The notes: generated by a model not told the origin, from the sequence alone. Numbered from the stretch's first letter, positions 34,101 to 46,637 are shown. The stretch: 64,000 nucleotides of DNA from Symbiodinium sp. CCMP2592 (GCA_905221615.1 CAJNDT010003279.1:216501-280500); one strand, 5' to 3'. Program-made: numbers and translations.

Positions 34101-35872
34101 ATTGTGCACGATCTACTTTACCTGTCTTGGGCGCACTTGGGGTTTGTAAGCAAGATGATGTTGGGTGCGCTATGCGTGTCCTGCACATAGCCATGGGCAC
34201 TCCCCGCAGGAATGGACTACATCAACAAGCAGCTGGTGCTCGTGGTCTCGCTGGCGACTTTGGTCCTGCTCTTCAAAGCACCCCATTGCTACGCATCCTA
34301 CGTCCTTCCAAAGACGGAGCTGCTTGAGGGTATGACCCACAAGTCTTTTATCATGTTGGTTCTGGCAGAGGCCCTGAACACTTTGACCTCCTACTCGTCG
34401 CAGAGCTTTACGCAGTGGTGGACTCTGAATGGTTGGGAGCCTTCGGAGATTGCAATCTTTGCTCTGACTGTTGGTCTTGTCGGTCCCGTGGCGCTTTCCG
34501 TGATCTTCTTCTTTCTGACTCGGATGAGCTTGGATTGCAGTATGACTATCTGTTTCCAGAAAATGCAGACGAATCGCCTTCGGGGGAGCTCTTAAGTTTG
34601 TTACATGCTTTGCATTAGCCCCAAGCGCAACCCACAAAAACGCGAAGCCAGGAACAAGTGGGGTCCGTGGGCTATGCGAGACTTCAGTTGCCTGTTGCCA
34701 CCGGGATCTCTTCTACGTGCCTTGTGCTTGTGGGACCTGGGTTGCTCGGCAGGTTGGGAGTAAAGTTGTGCGTGTGAGATTCTTTTGGTTCGTCGACTCT
34801 ACTATTGCTTTGGGTCCTCAACCTGTCAACTCGCGAGCACATGTTCCAGCTTCATTCACTCTTCAGCGGCTCATCATCTCTGCATTTGGCTTTGTGCTTG
34901 CTTCTGCCTTGGGCTCTACTGCTATTCTCATGATGTTGTGCCACTGGTTCCGCAGTACTGGGTTTAGTAAGACTGCCGGAGTTCCACTAGTCCGAGTAGC
35001 ATAGTTGTTGTGGTTGAACTTTGTTTGGTTGCTAGCTTCTTGTTGCTGTTCTTGCCTGCGGCTGCTGCTGCCGCTGCTGTGCTTTACGACTGCTGAGCTC
35101 GTGATCATCGTCACTGCCACCGTCGTTGGAGTTTTGTATTGTTGAAGTTGTTGCTGCCATGGTTCTTTTTGTATCTTTCATCTTCATGTCTCTTTTCGGT
35201 TGGAACTGCTTGCCGGCTTTCTTCATCAGCCGTGAAGCAGCTGAGTCTCGCGACGTAGCAGGGTTTGTGCAAAAAAGATCGGGATGCCTAGGCTATGTGA
35301 ACTTCCGGTCGGAAACTTTCGTTGTGGCAATCTTGGTCTCCGTGGGCCTGGATGTGGCTCGGGGGGCAGCGGTGTGGTGCTCCATCATGACCATCCTTGG
35401 CAACAAATGGTATGCCCTCAAAGGCTGTTGCTGAGTTCTCCTAGTTCTTTTTGTGAATTTGTTCACAAGACATGTAGCTCACAAGAAGACACTCTTGGGC
35501 ACCGCCACTGTGTAAATCCCAGGTTACATCTGCCTTACCTTGATCTCGGCATGTGCGGCGCTTTCGCCCATGACGGGGCATTGGATTGCACAGACTGCCA
35601 CACGGACGTCCCCACTGACAGACACGAAAACTCTGGATCGTCCGATTTCTGGCAAAGGCTCGCTGGGAGAGGCGACTGCATGGGCGGTGATGCCACTGGC
35701 CGTTGCAAGTTATATTTTCCAGCTCTTGGCATGGAAGTATTTCAATGGTGACATCTTGACCTTCAAGGGTCACGGGAATGTCTTGCCAGATGGTAGTATC
35801 ACCGGCACGGAGTCGACCATTCAGCGCATCCCCGCAGCCGAGGTCAAGACTCTAATCCGCATCAGTTCTTGA
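31128..35872 (+). CDS. Glucan synthase-like gene: multi-span membrane region
   Basis: Exon-like blocks: 31128-31275, 31388-31513, 32135-32260, 32892-33041, about 33322-33410, 33658-33705, 33833-33921, 34208-34560, about 35230-35409, 35523-35872. They encode hydrophobic segments separated by short loops: [115 protein letters not shown] and [18 protein letters not shown]. Fungal Ags1 ends in a comparable polytopic region thought to export the glucan. The WNFNED block recalls the fungal WNYNQD segment. Individual borders, and which frame is used in the last two exons, are uncertain. Position right after GT5 on the same strand is the main support. Confidence 0.62.
31690..32800. repeat. TA/CA dinucleotide and ATAC-type repeats in introns
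   Basis: Alternating purine-pyrimidine tracts lie at 31690-31790, 32262-32415 and 32608-32790. All lie within introns of the membrane region. Confidence 0.8.
31997..32103. mobile_element. TIR family B element, copy 1
   Basis: Terminal inverted repeats TATGGGAGTTTCCG and CGGAAACTCCCATA bound 107 bp whose centre reads AAGGATCCTATTGTTTAGGG. It lies in the last part of the intron before the exon at 32135. Part of the centre (AATAAGGATCCTACTAT) recurs just after it. Confidence 0.85.
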
Positions 35873-35947
35873 ATGTTCTTGATTCTTAAGAATGCAACCA
35901 CGCCTCCGCCCTAAACCATGCATTTGCTAGTGTTCCTGCTGCAGTTG

Positions 35948-35956
35948 CTTCCCCTT

Positions 35957-36025
<69 letters not shown>

Positions 36026-36112
36026 GTAGTACTAGTACTAGTACCAGTACTAGCAGTAGTATTAGTACTAGTACTAGTACTAGTACTAGTACTGGTACTA
36101 CTGCTACTACTG

Positions 36113-36153
<41 letters not shown>

Positions 36154-36237
36154 GCTACTACGATACTACTATTACTACTACTGCTGCTACGACTGCTGCG
36201 ACTACTGCTGTTACTACTACTGCTGCTGCTGCTACTA

Positions 36238-36269
<32 letters not shown>

Positions 36270-36290
36270 ACGACTACGACGACAACTATA
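35948..36290. repeat. CTA/TAC trinucleotide expansion
   Basis: About 340 bp of CTA units, interrupted by AGTACT and CTG variants and ending in ACGACT units. It gives spurious poly-Leu, poly-Tyr and poly-Val frames. Confidence 0.95.
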
Positions 36291-36561
36291 GCCATGGCGA
36301 AGAAGAGTTCTGCTACGAGTATGAGCATGATGGTGTTGATGATGGTGGACACGAGACGTTAACCCCAAAGACTCCATTATGTTTTAATTTAGGAAAATGC
36401 CTTAAATTTAGAGTAGGATCCCGAATATGATTTAAGGTATATTCCTTAATTAAGGGATATTGGAGTCTCTGGGATCTTGACTCTGGCTCAGACCTCGATT
36501 CTTCGGATCTTGTTCATACGGACCCGAAAATACGGGACCCCGAACTTCAACCAGCCTCCCA

Positions 36562-36666
36562 TATGGGAGTTTCCGAAAATTAGGGGTACCTTATTGTGGG
36601 GCCTTACAATAAGGATCCTATTATAAGGGTACTATGTTAGGGTCCGCTGTTTTCGGAAACTTCCAT
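36562..36666. mobile_element. TIR family B element, copy 2
   Basis: TATGGGAGTTTCCG at the left and CGGAAACTTCCAT at the right bound 105 bp with central AATAAGGATCCTATTATAAG. The right end lies 12 bp before the exon at 36679. To its left, 36480-36560 reads as an acidic exon-like segment (SGSDLDSSDLVHTDPK). Confidence 0.85.
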
Positions 36667-36678
36667 CTGATTCTGAAG

Positions 36679-37760
36679 CTCAGGAAGAAGAGGAAGGCAG
36701 CCCAGAAGTGTCAGGGCAAGGAGTGCCCAGAGGAGCCAGAAGCCCCGGCTCCGGCTGAGCCTCTCGAAACGGTGCTGGAGGACGAGATGCTCTGGGATGT
36801 CCACGAAGTTGTACTGATAGGTAGCAATCTCACTCTTTCTTTCTCAACTCGGTACGGTTCATAGGTTCTTTAAACGTTTGGGATTATGCAGCAGCCAGGA
36901 TCCGAAGGCAGAAGTCAACAATCCGAAGGCAGAAGCCAAGAATGAGGCAACGAGGAAGGAAGAGGCAGAGGCAGAAATGCGGAAGGAAGATGCCGAGGTG
37001 CCCCAGGAACCCTTGCCTCAGCTGAGCCAAAAGAGCCACAAGAGCGAGAAGAGCGGCATGTCCGTGAGGGAAGAGGACCGAATGCCAAAAGCTGCGTTGC
37101 TTCCAGGGCCCCAGCACTTGAGTTGTCTAGGTAGTCTAGAGTGCAGGGTATAGGGTTTAGGAAGTTTAGGTTCCATGGCAATGCAAACCATAGGGTGTAG
37201 GGTAGCCTTAGCGTCATCCCTAAACCGCTCGGACCGGACCCGAGAGGACTTTGGGAAGGTTCCCAGTTGCCCGAAGCAGCTTTTCGGGGACGCTGACGAG
37301 GTAGTGGACAACGAAGAGGCCCCAGGGGCCCTTTGGTAGGCTTGCCTGTTGCAGTGACATATTGACCTGGAGAGCCTGTAATTTGGGTCGCAGTCTGCTT
37401 GCAGGACTTGTTTTGCGTGCAGGTTTAAGGATCTAGAATTGCGGACTTAGGCTTTAGCCAGGGTTTGTGGGGTCCACAATTAGTAGTCTCCTAGGTTTCC
37501 CACAGGTTTGAAATTCTGGGGGAGGATCCTTGGTGGGATGCTATGGGAAATCTGCACCGGAACATTTTCGTGGCACATCGGTTTGGCATGTGAGAAAATT
37601 GTTACCAGCATTCATCTGGTACATTGATACTTCCAACATGCTCTTGGACGCTGAATGACGCCAACCTCAAAGCGCTTCCGATATCTTCTTGTCGCTCCAG
37701 GAGATGGACTTTTCAGCGGACATCGTTCCTCCCGAGGCCGCACGTGGGGCTTTGGACTGA
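36679..37760 (+). CDS. Probable charged C-terminal tail of the glucan synthase-like gene
   Basis: Exon-like blocks: 36679-36807 (LRKKRKAAQKCQGKECPEEP), 36899 to about 37100 (DPKAEVNNPKAEAKNEATRK), 37212-37300 and 37701-37760. The last two join by a GT-AG intron to give FGDADEEMDFSADIVPPEAA and a TGA at 37758-37760. Without that splice the frame stops at TAG near 37337. Composition is Lys/Glu/Ala-rich and soluble, as for a cytosolic tail. The blocks could instead form a small separate gene. Assignment to the large gene rests on strand, closeness and phase. Confidence 0.5.
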
Positions 37761-39576
37761 GTTCTCAGGCATTCATGGCATGCAGTTGTGTTTGCCGGCA
37801 TGATGCTACCCTTACCCCAAATCCCAGAACCTCATCATGGGCCCCAAACCCTATTCTACTTCTTAAGGCCCCTTATATTATATAGAACCCTACTGCAGAT
37901 CTCACTGTAGAACCCTTTAAAGGAGAGGCGAGGCTCTTCAGAGGTTTTCTGTGTACGCAGGAGAAGCCTCTGGAGTCAGCCCGGCGAGGCGGTCTGCCAG
38001 TTTTTCGTTTTATGGTCGTGGTTGTGGTTTCTGAGAGGCTGTGGTGCTGTTGCTGCTTCTGCTGCTTCTGCCGCTTCTGGTTCTTTGTATAGTCGCGTTC
38101 CTGCAAACACGTGCGCATAGCCGGCAGTCGACTTGCCTTGCGACTGGCGTGACGACGAAAACGAGCATGTTTCGTTATCGCGGTAGCGGCCGTGTCGAGG
38201 AGCAGGAGGAAGACGAATCTGGGACGAGCATGTCGACTGCTGCTACCAGAGCATGCTTCTCCTACAATCAGGTTAAGAATGCCTGCAGTAGCAAGGAGAA
38301 GCAGGAGAAGAAACATCACACTTACGACTAGAAATTATCACCATCATCCTCGTTTTCTTCTGTTTCTTCATCATCGCGAGCCTCCTCACCAGCACTGGCA
38401 TCACTACATCAATGCCACGACCATCACCCCAACATCATCTTCTTCTTCAGAAAGCTTCGTAGTATTGAATTGTTTGTAGGATACCCTGATGTGCAGGAGG
38501 GATCTGCAGGTCGTCGTAGCTTGAGCGATGTAGCCGCGATGCGTTGTTCCCGGAGGCCAAGAGAAGAAAAACACTGAAGGTGGCCGTATGTCCCAGCTTC
38601 TGAAAAGAGCCACATCGGTTTTCACGAGCCACAGAACTAATGCCACCAATCAGAGCAATGCGGTGGACGATAGAGAAGAGACTCTGCTGAGTGTCGCTGA
38701 TGAGCAATCCAGACTCTGAGTTCATGGGATTGTCATATTCATGTACGAGTATTAGGAAGTGTGCATGGGTCCAAGAGTCTGGAATGCCCAGAGATTTGGA
38801 ACAACTAGATTTCCAGCGTATGCCAAATAATGGCGCAATGCTCGTCTCTGAGAGACTAGCACAGAGCTGTAAGTTCAGTGGTGGTGGAGCTTAGTTCCTC
38901 ACACGCTGCACTTGCCGTAGACCTGCATGAACTGGGTCGGGAGTTGAGCGCAGCAGACACTCAACTTCACAAAAGGGACTGCAGTTGACTCACGGACAGC
39001 CTCTAAGCCAAAGGTTTCAGGGGCAGAGCTCTTGTCACGACAGGGCACTTGTCAATTTTGACAGGTTTGCTTCGAATTCGACGATTCGCAGCGCATGAGA
39101 TTCGTGAGCACATCGTGCGCTGTGGATCCATATAGCAATGTGCGGTTCCCTTGCTTTCCGACCTTGTACAGCGCGTAGACCTAGAGACAATCTTCTTTGC
39201 CCGCACGGACACTGCAGCTACCCAAGCTGCTCGTCTGAGTGGTTAACAGCCATACTTGCGGAGGATGAGGCGCAGTGCATGCATACGCAGCAACCCAAAA
39301 GGCTCTGCTCGCGGTCTGCACTTGGGTTTGCAGAGCACATGGCTTTGTTTTTGATCCATGCGCATCTTTCATGCCTCGCTGGAGGAGTGTCCCCTGGGAG
39401 TCCATCCGGCAAGTGTTAGAGCCTGTGTCTACTTCCGCCAGAGCACTTAAACAAGCTGAAGCGAAGCGATCCCGAAGCTAAAGATGTTTAGAAAGAATTG
39501 TAGTATACTAGAATTATAGACATAGTATGGTATAGCATAGTATAGTATAGAGTATATTAGCCCTTCCCTATAGCAG
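37761..39576. other. Spacer without clear gene
   Basis: It holds poly-CTG/GCTTCTG low complexity near 38041-38090 and TCATCATC sequence near 38340-38450. Short open stretches, including one at 39370-39480, are not supported by splice sites or a family. Confidence 0.4.
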
Positions 39577-40156
39577 GTTTTAAACCTTGCGATCATCCAC
39601 TTCTACACGGCGCTCTTCGAGTTGAGCTCCTCTCCGGAGGACCGAAGCCGGAGAGAGGCCGTGACCTCATTCGGACTGCTTGGAGGATCATGGGACTTAG
39701 TAAGTAGGGTTCCTTAAAAGGTTCCTTTAAAGGGATCTACAGGGGTTTTATTAGAAGAGTGGTTTTAGCGTCTTTGGGGTCTACCAAAGGATCATGGGAC
39801 TTAGTAACTAGGGCTATAATTAGGGTAACTATACTTAAAACCCCAATGAAGGTACTTATAACCTTACTTACTAAGTCCCATGATCCTCCAAGAGTCGTCA
39901 ACTGGCTGACAGGATGGGGTTCAGGCGGACTTTGAATCGGAATGCTTTCGGAGACCTAAATCTTATTGTAAGTATAGTCTAGTTTTAATGGAATAATGGG
40001 CCCCAAGACCCGAAACCGTATTCTAATTGTTAAGGCCCCTGTACTAGGTAGCCTATAAACGCGACGCCTTGTTTGGTTGGGCCCGGTCTGCCAGGTCCTT
40101 GGAATGTCTGCTGATCTGGTTGCCAGAGGCCGAGCTGATGTGGAGCTTGAAGCCAG
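39577..40156 (+). CDS. Unrecognised gene, three joined exons
   Basis: Exons 39577-39685, 39895-39967 and 40095-40156 join in one frame: CDHPLLHGALRVELLSGG, RDLIRTAW+SRQLADRMGFRR, TLNRNAFGDLNLI and VLGMSADLVARGRADVELEA. The first intron (209 bp, GA-AG) is exactly a family A TIR element. The second has a strong GTAAGT donor. The product is polar and helical. I do not recognise it. Start and end are not found. Confidence 0.55.
39686..39894. mobile_element. TIR family A element acting as an intron, copy 1
   Basis: The left repeat CTTGGAGGATCATGGG straddles the exon end, with GA donor at 39686. The right repeat CCCATGATCCTCCAAG ends at the AG acceptor at 39894. The 209-bp interior has a second GGATCATGGGACTTAG at about 39790 and, inverted, one copy of the 42-bp core found expanded at 58-60 kb. 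Confidence 0.85.
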
Positions 40157-42688
40157 GAGACCTAAGTTGAAATCACTACTGCTTTGCAACTGCAGATGTG
40201 GATATTGCTGCTAGACGTGACGACGACGACCGCCACGACAGCCATCGGTCATCATCGGGTCAGCATCCTCATCATGATCGTCATTGTCATGGTATCCTCC
40301 ATCCGCATCATCAGCACCATGAGTCGCATCAGCATCGTCACCTTATGCCTGGACCAAGGACTCTCTGTCCGCAGAGTTCCCGGTGCATGTGGACGGACCC
40401 TCAGTCTCTGCAAGCTGTTGCGAGCTTGCATGTTTTGCGACTCTGAGAGTTCGGACCCGAGACTTCACTTGCGCAGAGGCTCAGCGGTGCTCCGCTTGTC
40501 TTTACTTTAATTGTCGCGGTAGTTACCCTTTGCTGGCCGGTTGTGTTTGTCACTTTTGTTTTTGCTCGAGATGATTTTACCAGTGCAGATAATGCGAACC
40601 GCAATTGGAGATTTGAAGTCAGCAATAGGTCCATCCGCATCACGGTGTGCATGTGCCCAGCGTAACCCCGATGATCTTCCAAAAGAGTTACGCGCAATCG
40701 GAGTTCATGCGGATAGGCAGAACAACTCAAGTTTCCGAGACAAAGGTAGTTGTAGATGGGAATGACTGCACAAATCATGGTGTGGATGATGATGCAGGTG
40801 GTGGTGATGATGATTGTCATGACCACGTTGTTTATGCTGCTGCTTTTTATAATTGTGACGCCAATGTTGATTGTGGTTCGTCGTGTTCATGATGTGAATG
40901 CTGGTGACGGTGATGGTGGTGGATTGAAGTGATGATGAAACCTTCGGGGTCCCAAGCATGCAGCGCACAACAAGACCCGCGGCCTCTAAGAGCACGGCTG
41001 TTATGCTAGTGTTAGAGTTGCTCTAAGATGTGCTCCAGCCGTTGGCCCATCTTCGAGGCCTGCACTTCTGTCGCGAGAGTTGCATCTGTCGTTCACCATG
41101 AATGGTTAGCCACATGACGTACCGTTCCTGCACTTCTTCTGTGCTCAGTCTACCATGCAGGGCAAGCATTGTGTCAGTGTGTGTTCCCGTTGCTTTCTGT
41201 TCACCGCAGGCCGTGGAGCTGTTCACCATGAGCCTGGGTGAGAAGGTGGCAACACCAAGCCAATGAAGTGCCGATAGCAGCCAACACAGCGAGACCACGG
41301 TACTGGGGCTAGAGGCAGTTGTTCTCCTGCTTCCATCGCCGTCATTGCTTGAGCATCCTCACCATTATGATAATCACCACGGAGATTATCCATTAAGGTC
41401 ATCATGATCATCATCATGATGACCACCGTTATCGAAACGAAACTTTAATGCACTCGTAGGTGTAAGGATGCCTAGGGACATGCTTTGCGTCTACCGCTAG
41501 ACAGCAGGAGTCACCAGCAGCAGCTGAAGTGATCAGCCATCGCCAACAGCAGCCAAAAACGCAGCAGCAGAAGCAGGAGAACGCATAGCAGGAAGCGTGG
41601 TGGACGCAGGGGCCGGTTTTTTTGGGGGCGGGGCGAGTCCTTCGCAGTCCCATTTGTTTGCAAACTGTTTGCAAGAAATCTTAGCTTCTGTTCAAGTATC
41701 GAAGACTTTGAGAATCTCAACGTCTCGCAACATTCTTAGTAGTCCAACAGGCAAGCAAAACGCCAGGGTCCAGTTCCCACACGTGGAAAAATCGATGGTC
41801 GCCACACCCCAAAACCCCGGGACGCCCCAAAGCCTGAACTCGGCAGGAGCATGCGCTTGCTGGCCTTCCCGACGATGCGTGGCGGCCTCAGCGGACTGCA
41901 TTTCACGGGTTTAGGTTTCTTGTTTTTTTGAGATATTTGGTTTTTGGGAAATGCTTGAGGTCAACAGTTGGGCTCAGGGATCGGTTTAGGAGTTTCGGGC
42001 CCAAGAACACATGGGCACAAGTGTGTGACAGGCTTGGGTAGTTCACCCATGAACCCGCAAGCCTCAAGTCTGCGCCATCAAGGTGCGATGGAGTTTCGGG
42101 TGGTGCCTGCTGCCAAGCTGCCAGCTTTCTGCAGTAGCGACTTTGGGCTTGGAGGATCTCTGCGGGCGTCCATTTTTCGGGCAAGCTTTGCACGGTATGG
42201 GATGCTGCTGGACTCACGTTTTGCATGCCGCCGTGATATGTACAGTTCGCTTCGAAGAACGTTTTCTCACACATGCACATCTGAAGTGGCTGTCCAAGCT
42301 GAAGAAAATCACAGGTCCTGAATTGGCGCCAACTTCGCCAGCTGGCCAATGAGTGGTGCCGGCCTGATCCGTGGACCTGGGACGTAGTGATCATTGTATG
42401 AAGCACGGCAGCAGTGACCCCACGGGGGTTGCTACCTGTTGCTCATATGTACTACTATATATATTGTGCTTGAGTTATGATGTAAGTCATTTTCGCGAAT
42501 CATCGTAACCACGATGATGCGCACTATGATGAAAACCATGAGCACTGGCGTCACATTGCAGGTGTTCGTGTTAACTATAGATGCTGTGAACCGGTATGGT
42601 CAGTCTTGCTACGGTGTTTTCATCTTGTTGTTCTTCTTCTCGTCGTTGTCGCTGCTGCCGGTGCTGCCGGCGCTGCTGCCGCTGCTGC

Positions 42689-42724
<36 letters not shown>

Positions 42725-44080
42725 AAGCACGACTAGGTTCATCCAGCACCCCGAACACAGCCGCACTGCTCTTTCCACGCAAGTTGGCGCGGTTTAAGCC
42801 TGAAGGGGATGGGGTCTTTTCGAGAGTGAGCGAAGGTCTCGCCAAAGGATGGCCCTTGGTGTCGGTCTCGACGAGGCCCCCGGCACAACCGTGGACGAGG
42901 TAGAAGACGCAGCCAGGAAGACTTGAATATCGAAGGTCATGAAGGCACTACCTTGATGCTGCATGGTTGAGCGGATGGGTATATAGTGAGGCGATGGGAT
43001 GCCAACATACCGACGTGAAGTGGCCAATTGCTAGTTGAACGAACAGAGTAGACAAGACTGTGGCCTGTCAGGGCACGCGAATGACGCGACATGACAACAT
43101 GATATCTTCGAAAGATATGAAGGAGAGATCTGATACCACGGCATCTGGAAGCACCTGCCGTATGACGAGATGCTTGTTCGATGCTATGATGGCCGCAAAA
43201 CAGTCGAAGCAGAAGCAGGCTTAGACCGTGCCGACGAAGTCGTATGGATGTACGAGAATACGACAGCATGCAAATGTGAAAATGCGAGAACATGTTGGTC
43301 TTATAACATGGCTATGTGGCGATCTGACCTGACGACATGATGGCTTCATGCTATGTTGAATCGGTATGCACTCACGTGGGACGTGGGTATGTCGATATGG
43401 ATTGAACTGGTAGGGTTTTGTTCGATAATGTTGCACTCCTTCTTCTGGAAATTCACAAGGCTGTTTACTTTGCAACCTGTGGGTACCTATTTCACTGTAG
43501 CGTTGACAGCCGTCTCGGGTCTTGGCACGTAAGGAGTCGAGATTCTTTCTCGACCGAGGAAGAGGCTATCCAGGAGCAGGAATCGACGACCTCTTATTGA
43601 CGTCGCGGATTACTTTCCTGGTCTTGTCCTTCTCCCCCGGGCCTTTATTGTGATCCCAAACTCTCTCTTGGTTTAGTTGAGATGAAAAGAGGAGAGACGA
43701 AGATCCATCATGCGAGCGATGGTCACTGCCATGGTGCCAGCCCTGGCTCCGATCCTTCTTGTTCGCTTGGTTGGGGGACGGCAGTATTTTGTAATGAAAC
43801 ATAAACCCTAAACTGCTCCCACACTGGTGTCCCCGATCACGCCCAACAATCGCCATAACCCGAGCAGCATGGAGGCGGCTGTAGAAAGCTCGATACATGC
43901 CCTTCCTATCCCGCTGATATAACCTTGTTTAAAGCCTTAGTCGATAAGTTACTGCAAAGAGCTTGCAAGATGCATGTCGACTATCGAGCCCTGTAAAATC
44001 AATTCTGGAACCGTGTGGGCACCATGCATATCTTCAGTAACACTACTGTTTAACAACCTTCATCCTAAATCCTTCAGGGG
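40157..44080. other. Long stretch with no secure exon
   Basis: It contains ATCATC/CATGATG repeats (40200-40330, 40780-40930, 41350-41430) and a CTG/CCG run (42640-42725). A short acidic segment at 42845-42925 (LDEAPGTTVDEVEDAARK then TGA) and a block near 42080-42140 may be exons, but neither can be joined with confidence. Confidence 0.4.
42640..42725. repeat. CTG/CCG trinucleotide run
   Basis: Perfect CTG units end the run after mixed GCTGCCG units. Long Leu, Ala and Ser frames on both strands come from it. Confidence 0.9.
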
Positions 44081-44560
44081 GTCGTGTTGGACAACTGGGA
44101 CAAAGCCATGCAGGAGCCGCTTTTCGGCAATGGGTAGCGCCGGAGCTCGTGTCCTTACTACTTTGTCCGAACACCGTGAGTGTGTTTAGCACGAATTGCG
44201 GGGTTCCAGCGTCGATCAAGGGTGGGGATTCCTGGAAATGTTAGGCAAGCTCCGCCGAGTTCCGCGTGTCTCGCTTTGGCTGTGTGCACGTGTCGGCTGA
44301 CTGCATTCGCGGTCAGGTGCAGCACGGATTTCGGGACAAAATCGTCGGGCTTCCCTGTTCTGATGAATTCTGTCGGGTGAGTGTCGTGTCTCTGCATCTG
44401 TCCAATCGTAGCCTCGCCAGTAATCCCGTGCTCTTGTTTCTTTGCAAAACGGTGTCCTGCAGCACTGAAACATTTTGAAGCCTCGCAACTTGCAGAGCGG
44501 CAAGCTAGGGCAGCTAAGGAACAATTGTGCTTTTACGTTGCTCTTTCTGTCTGTCTCTTG
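44081..44560 (+). CDS. Unrecognised exon-like blocks
   Basis: The block starting at 44081 reads GVVLDNWDKAMQEPLFGNG before a GTAGCG donor, or GRVGQLGQSHAG before a GTGAGT donor at 44172. The block at about 44317-44372 ends at a strong GTGAGT donor. The block at 44463-44550 reads LKHFEASQLAERQARAAKEQ. Acceptors are present before each, but I could not find one frame through all three. Family unknown. Confidence 0.35.
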
Positions 44561-45584
44561 GATGCCCATGAACATTACAATGTTGACGACATTCACCTGG
44601 TCTGCTTCTCTGTAATCTAGTCTACACTGGGTGGCCTTGACATGAGAAGTGGGGGTTGCAGGTGACATAACCCTCCGGGCTGACGGGCTGGACAGATTAT
44701 GTAAACAAACAAGGCCCGCAAAGACTCCAGCATAGCATCGTCCGGAGAGAGTTTAACTACAGGTCGGGCGGTGCTCAGACTGGGTGGATCTGATAGAACG
44801 TAGGAGGCTGGGCTTGCCCATCTCGGAGCAAGATCGCCTTTGGCTTTCAGATCCCTACTGAGCCGGGCCTCCGAACCCGGCACCCTCATGCTTTATTCAG
44901 TTTTTTAACTCAAGGTGCCCAATTGGATGCGCTTTCCTCGCTGGGCTGGAGGCACTCTGTGGCTGATCTTGACTTCCCGGCCTCTCGCCACGGTAAAGTA
45001 ATACACCCAGAAGACTGCAGAGAGTGACACATAAACACACCGGCGGTATCAGCGGTCGCAAAAGAAGTTTTCTGTTTCGGAGTCCTGCTGCAAGGCGTCT
45101 TTTTGTATACGAGGTCAAGTCGTGTTGTCCTCGCAGTGAGACGATGCAGAACAACACCTCAAGTCTCAAATCTCGGTTGTCCAAGCGCGACTGCAGCCTC
45201 TTTGTTTCTTGTTTTCAACCTCACACCGCCAGGGCTCCATCGAGATCATCCGCTCTACGTGCGTGCCCTGGCGCGCAGCTTCCGGTGCTGATTTGCTTTC
45301 TGATGAGGTCATGAGGTGTTTTTTCCTGAAGTGGGGTAGTCGGAGTTCCAGAAGGCTGCCTGAGCTCTGCTCAGGAGGGGCTTTGCCAAGTACAGCAACG
45401 CGCTTGACAAAGTCATTCATGAGGCCGGCTAGAAAGTGTTGACCATCGCTGTTTTTCTGGTTGCCATGCAGTTCATCTCCCCTCTTGCTTACTTTCATGT
45501 TGTCCTGCTCAGTGCGCAGGCAGATCGCATGTATGAGATATGTGTATATCTATTTACCTTTTATATTCATAATATAGATAAATG

Positions 45585-45586
45585 AA

Positions 45587-45652
<66 letters not shown>
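45585..45652. repeat. AAAT then AT microsatellite
   Basis: AAATAAAT units pass directly into an AT run. Confidence 0.95.
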
Positions 45653-45658
<6 letters not shown>

Positions 45659-46317
45659 ATATCTGTCTCTCTCTGTCCCTCTCCAAATACTGTTGTGTGT
45701 ATATGTCTGTGTTCGCCCAAACGCTAAGCCCTGAATCCTACAATATCTAAGCCTTGAAACACCAGGTCCAAAACTTTAGACCCTGTACAGTCCTGAAGAA
45801 CTAAACCTTACAACAAAACTTAAATCCCTAACGACCAAACCCTGAACCCTAAACCCCAAACCCTAAACCCTATAAAGCTCTTGAGTGGACAGGGCCTTCT
45901 CTCGGCCGTGTCCTGTGGATGGCCGCTCGGACTCCTAGCAGCATCTGGCAGCCTGCGTGTGTCTTTGCTCTAGAGGGGAGGACAGGTTTAGAAATAGTTT
46001 GGGGCTTGGACTGTTTTGAGCTTTCAGGCTTTCAGGGTTTTAAAGCTTTAGGGTCCATTTTGTTTGGTTGAGGGTTTAGATCCTAAACTGTAGGTCCTCA
46101 CTTCGTGCTGTCGTCAAGCGGTTGGCCCAGACCGAGACCAGATTAAGCACGTGTGCTTCGAACTCCTACAGCATTACACCGTGCTTCAGGATACGTCTTG
46201 GCGCAGCTGTCGGACATGAACAAGGGAAAGAGGTCCGACGGGCAGCAGCCACAAGAGTGTTTCCGTGTCTTTCTGGTTAGCAGTGTGCTGGAGTGTGCCA
46301 GTGTTGTTGTCTACTTT

Positions 46318-46470
46318 GTCAGGATGACGACGTTGTTGTTGCTGCCGCTGTCGTCGCTGTCGTCGCTGTTGTCGTTGTTGTCGTTGTTGTCGTTGTAGTT
46401 GTCGTTGTTGTCGTTCTCGTCGTGGTTGTTGCTGTCGTCGTTGTCGTGGTTGTTGTTGCTGCTGATGATG
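46318..46470. repeat. GTCGTTGTT run
   Basis: An imperfect trinucleotide run that yields poly-Val and poly-Asn/Asp frames. Confidence 0.9.
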
Positions 46471-46637
46471 AGTGGTGATGGTGGTGATACCGCAGAAACT
46501 AGCAGTAAGACCGCGGTTCTGATGCTCCCCAAGATGATTGAAATGATTCTAATGATAATGATTCTGTAGCTCTTGGCAGTTCCGTGTTCTGCCATGAGAG
46601 CAGTACTATCCGCTGCTCAGCTTCCAAGACCATTCCA

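Larger units (their letters stand above)
44621..46637. other. Mostly intronic or intergenic
   Basis: One exon-like block at about 45229-45281 reads LHRDHPLYVRALARSF after a CAG acceptor. The rest holds AAAT/AT repeats (45585-45652), CCCTAAA-type units (45720-45880) and a GTCGTTGTT run (46318-46470). Confidence 0.4.

Noticed and set aside
35886-36430. Long Leu/Tyr and Val/Ser open frames on both strands
   Set aside because: Produced by the CTA trinucleotide expansion.
38041-38331. 96-codon frame starting with a poly-Leu 'signal peptide'
   Set aside because: The Leu run comes from CTGCTTCTG low complexity, and the rest shows no family or splice support.
43566-43898. 110-codon minus-strand frame
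   Set aside because: No recognisable motif, on the strand opposite to all nearby exons, and of mixed composition.
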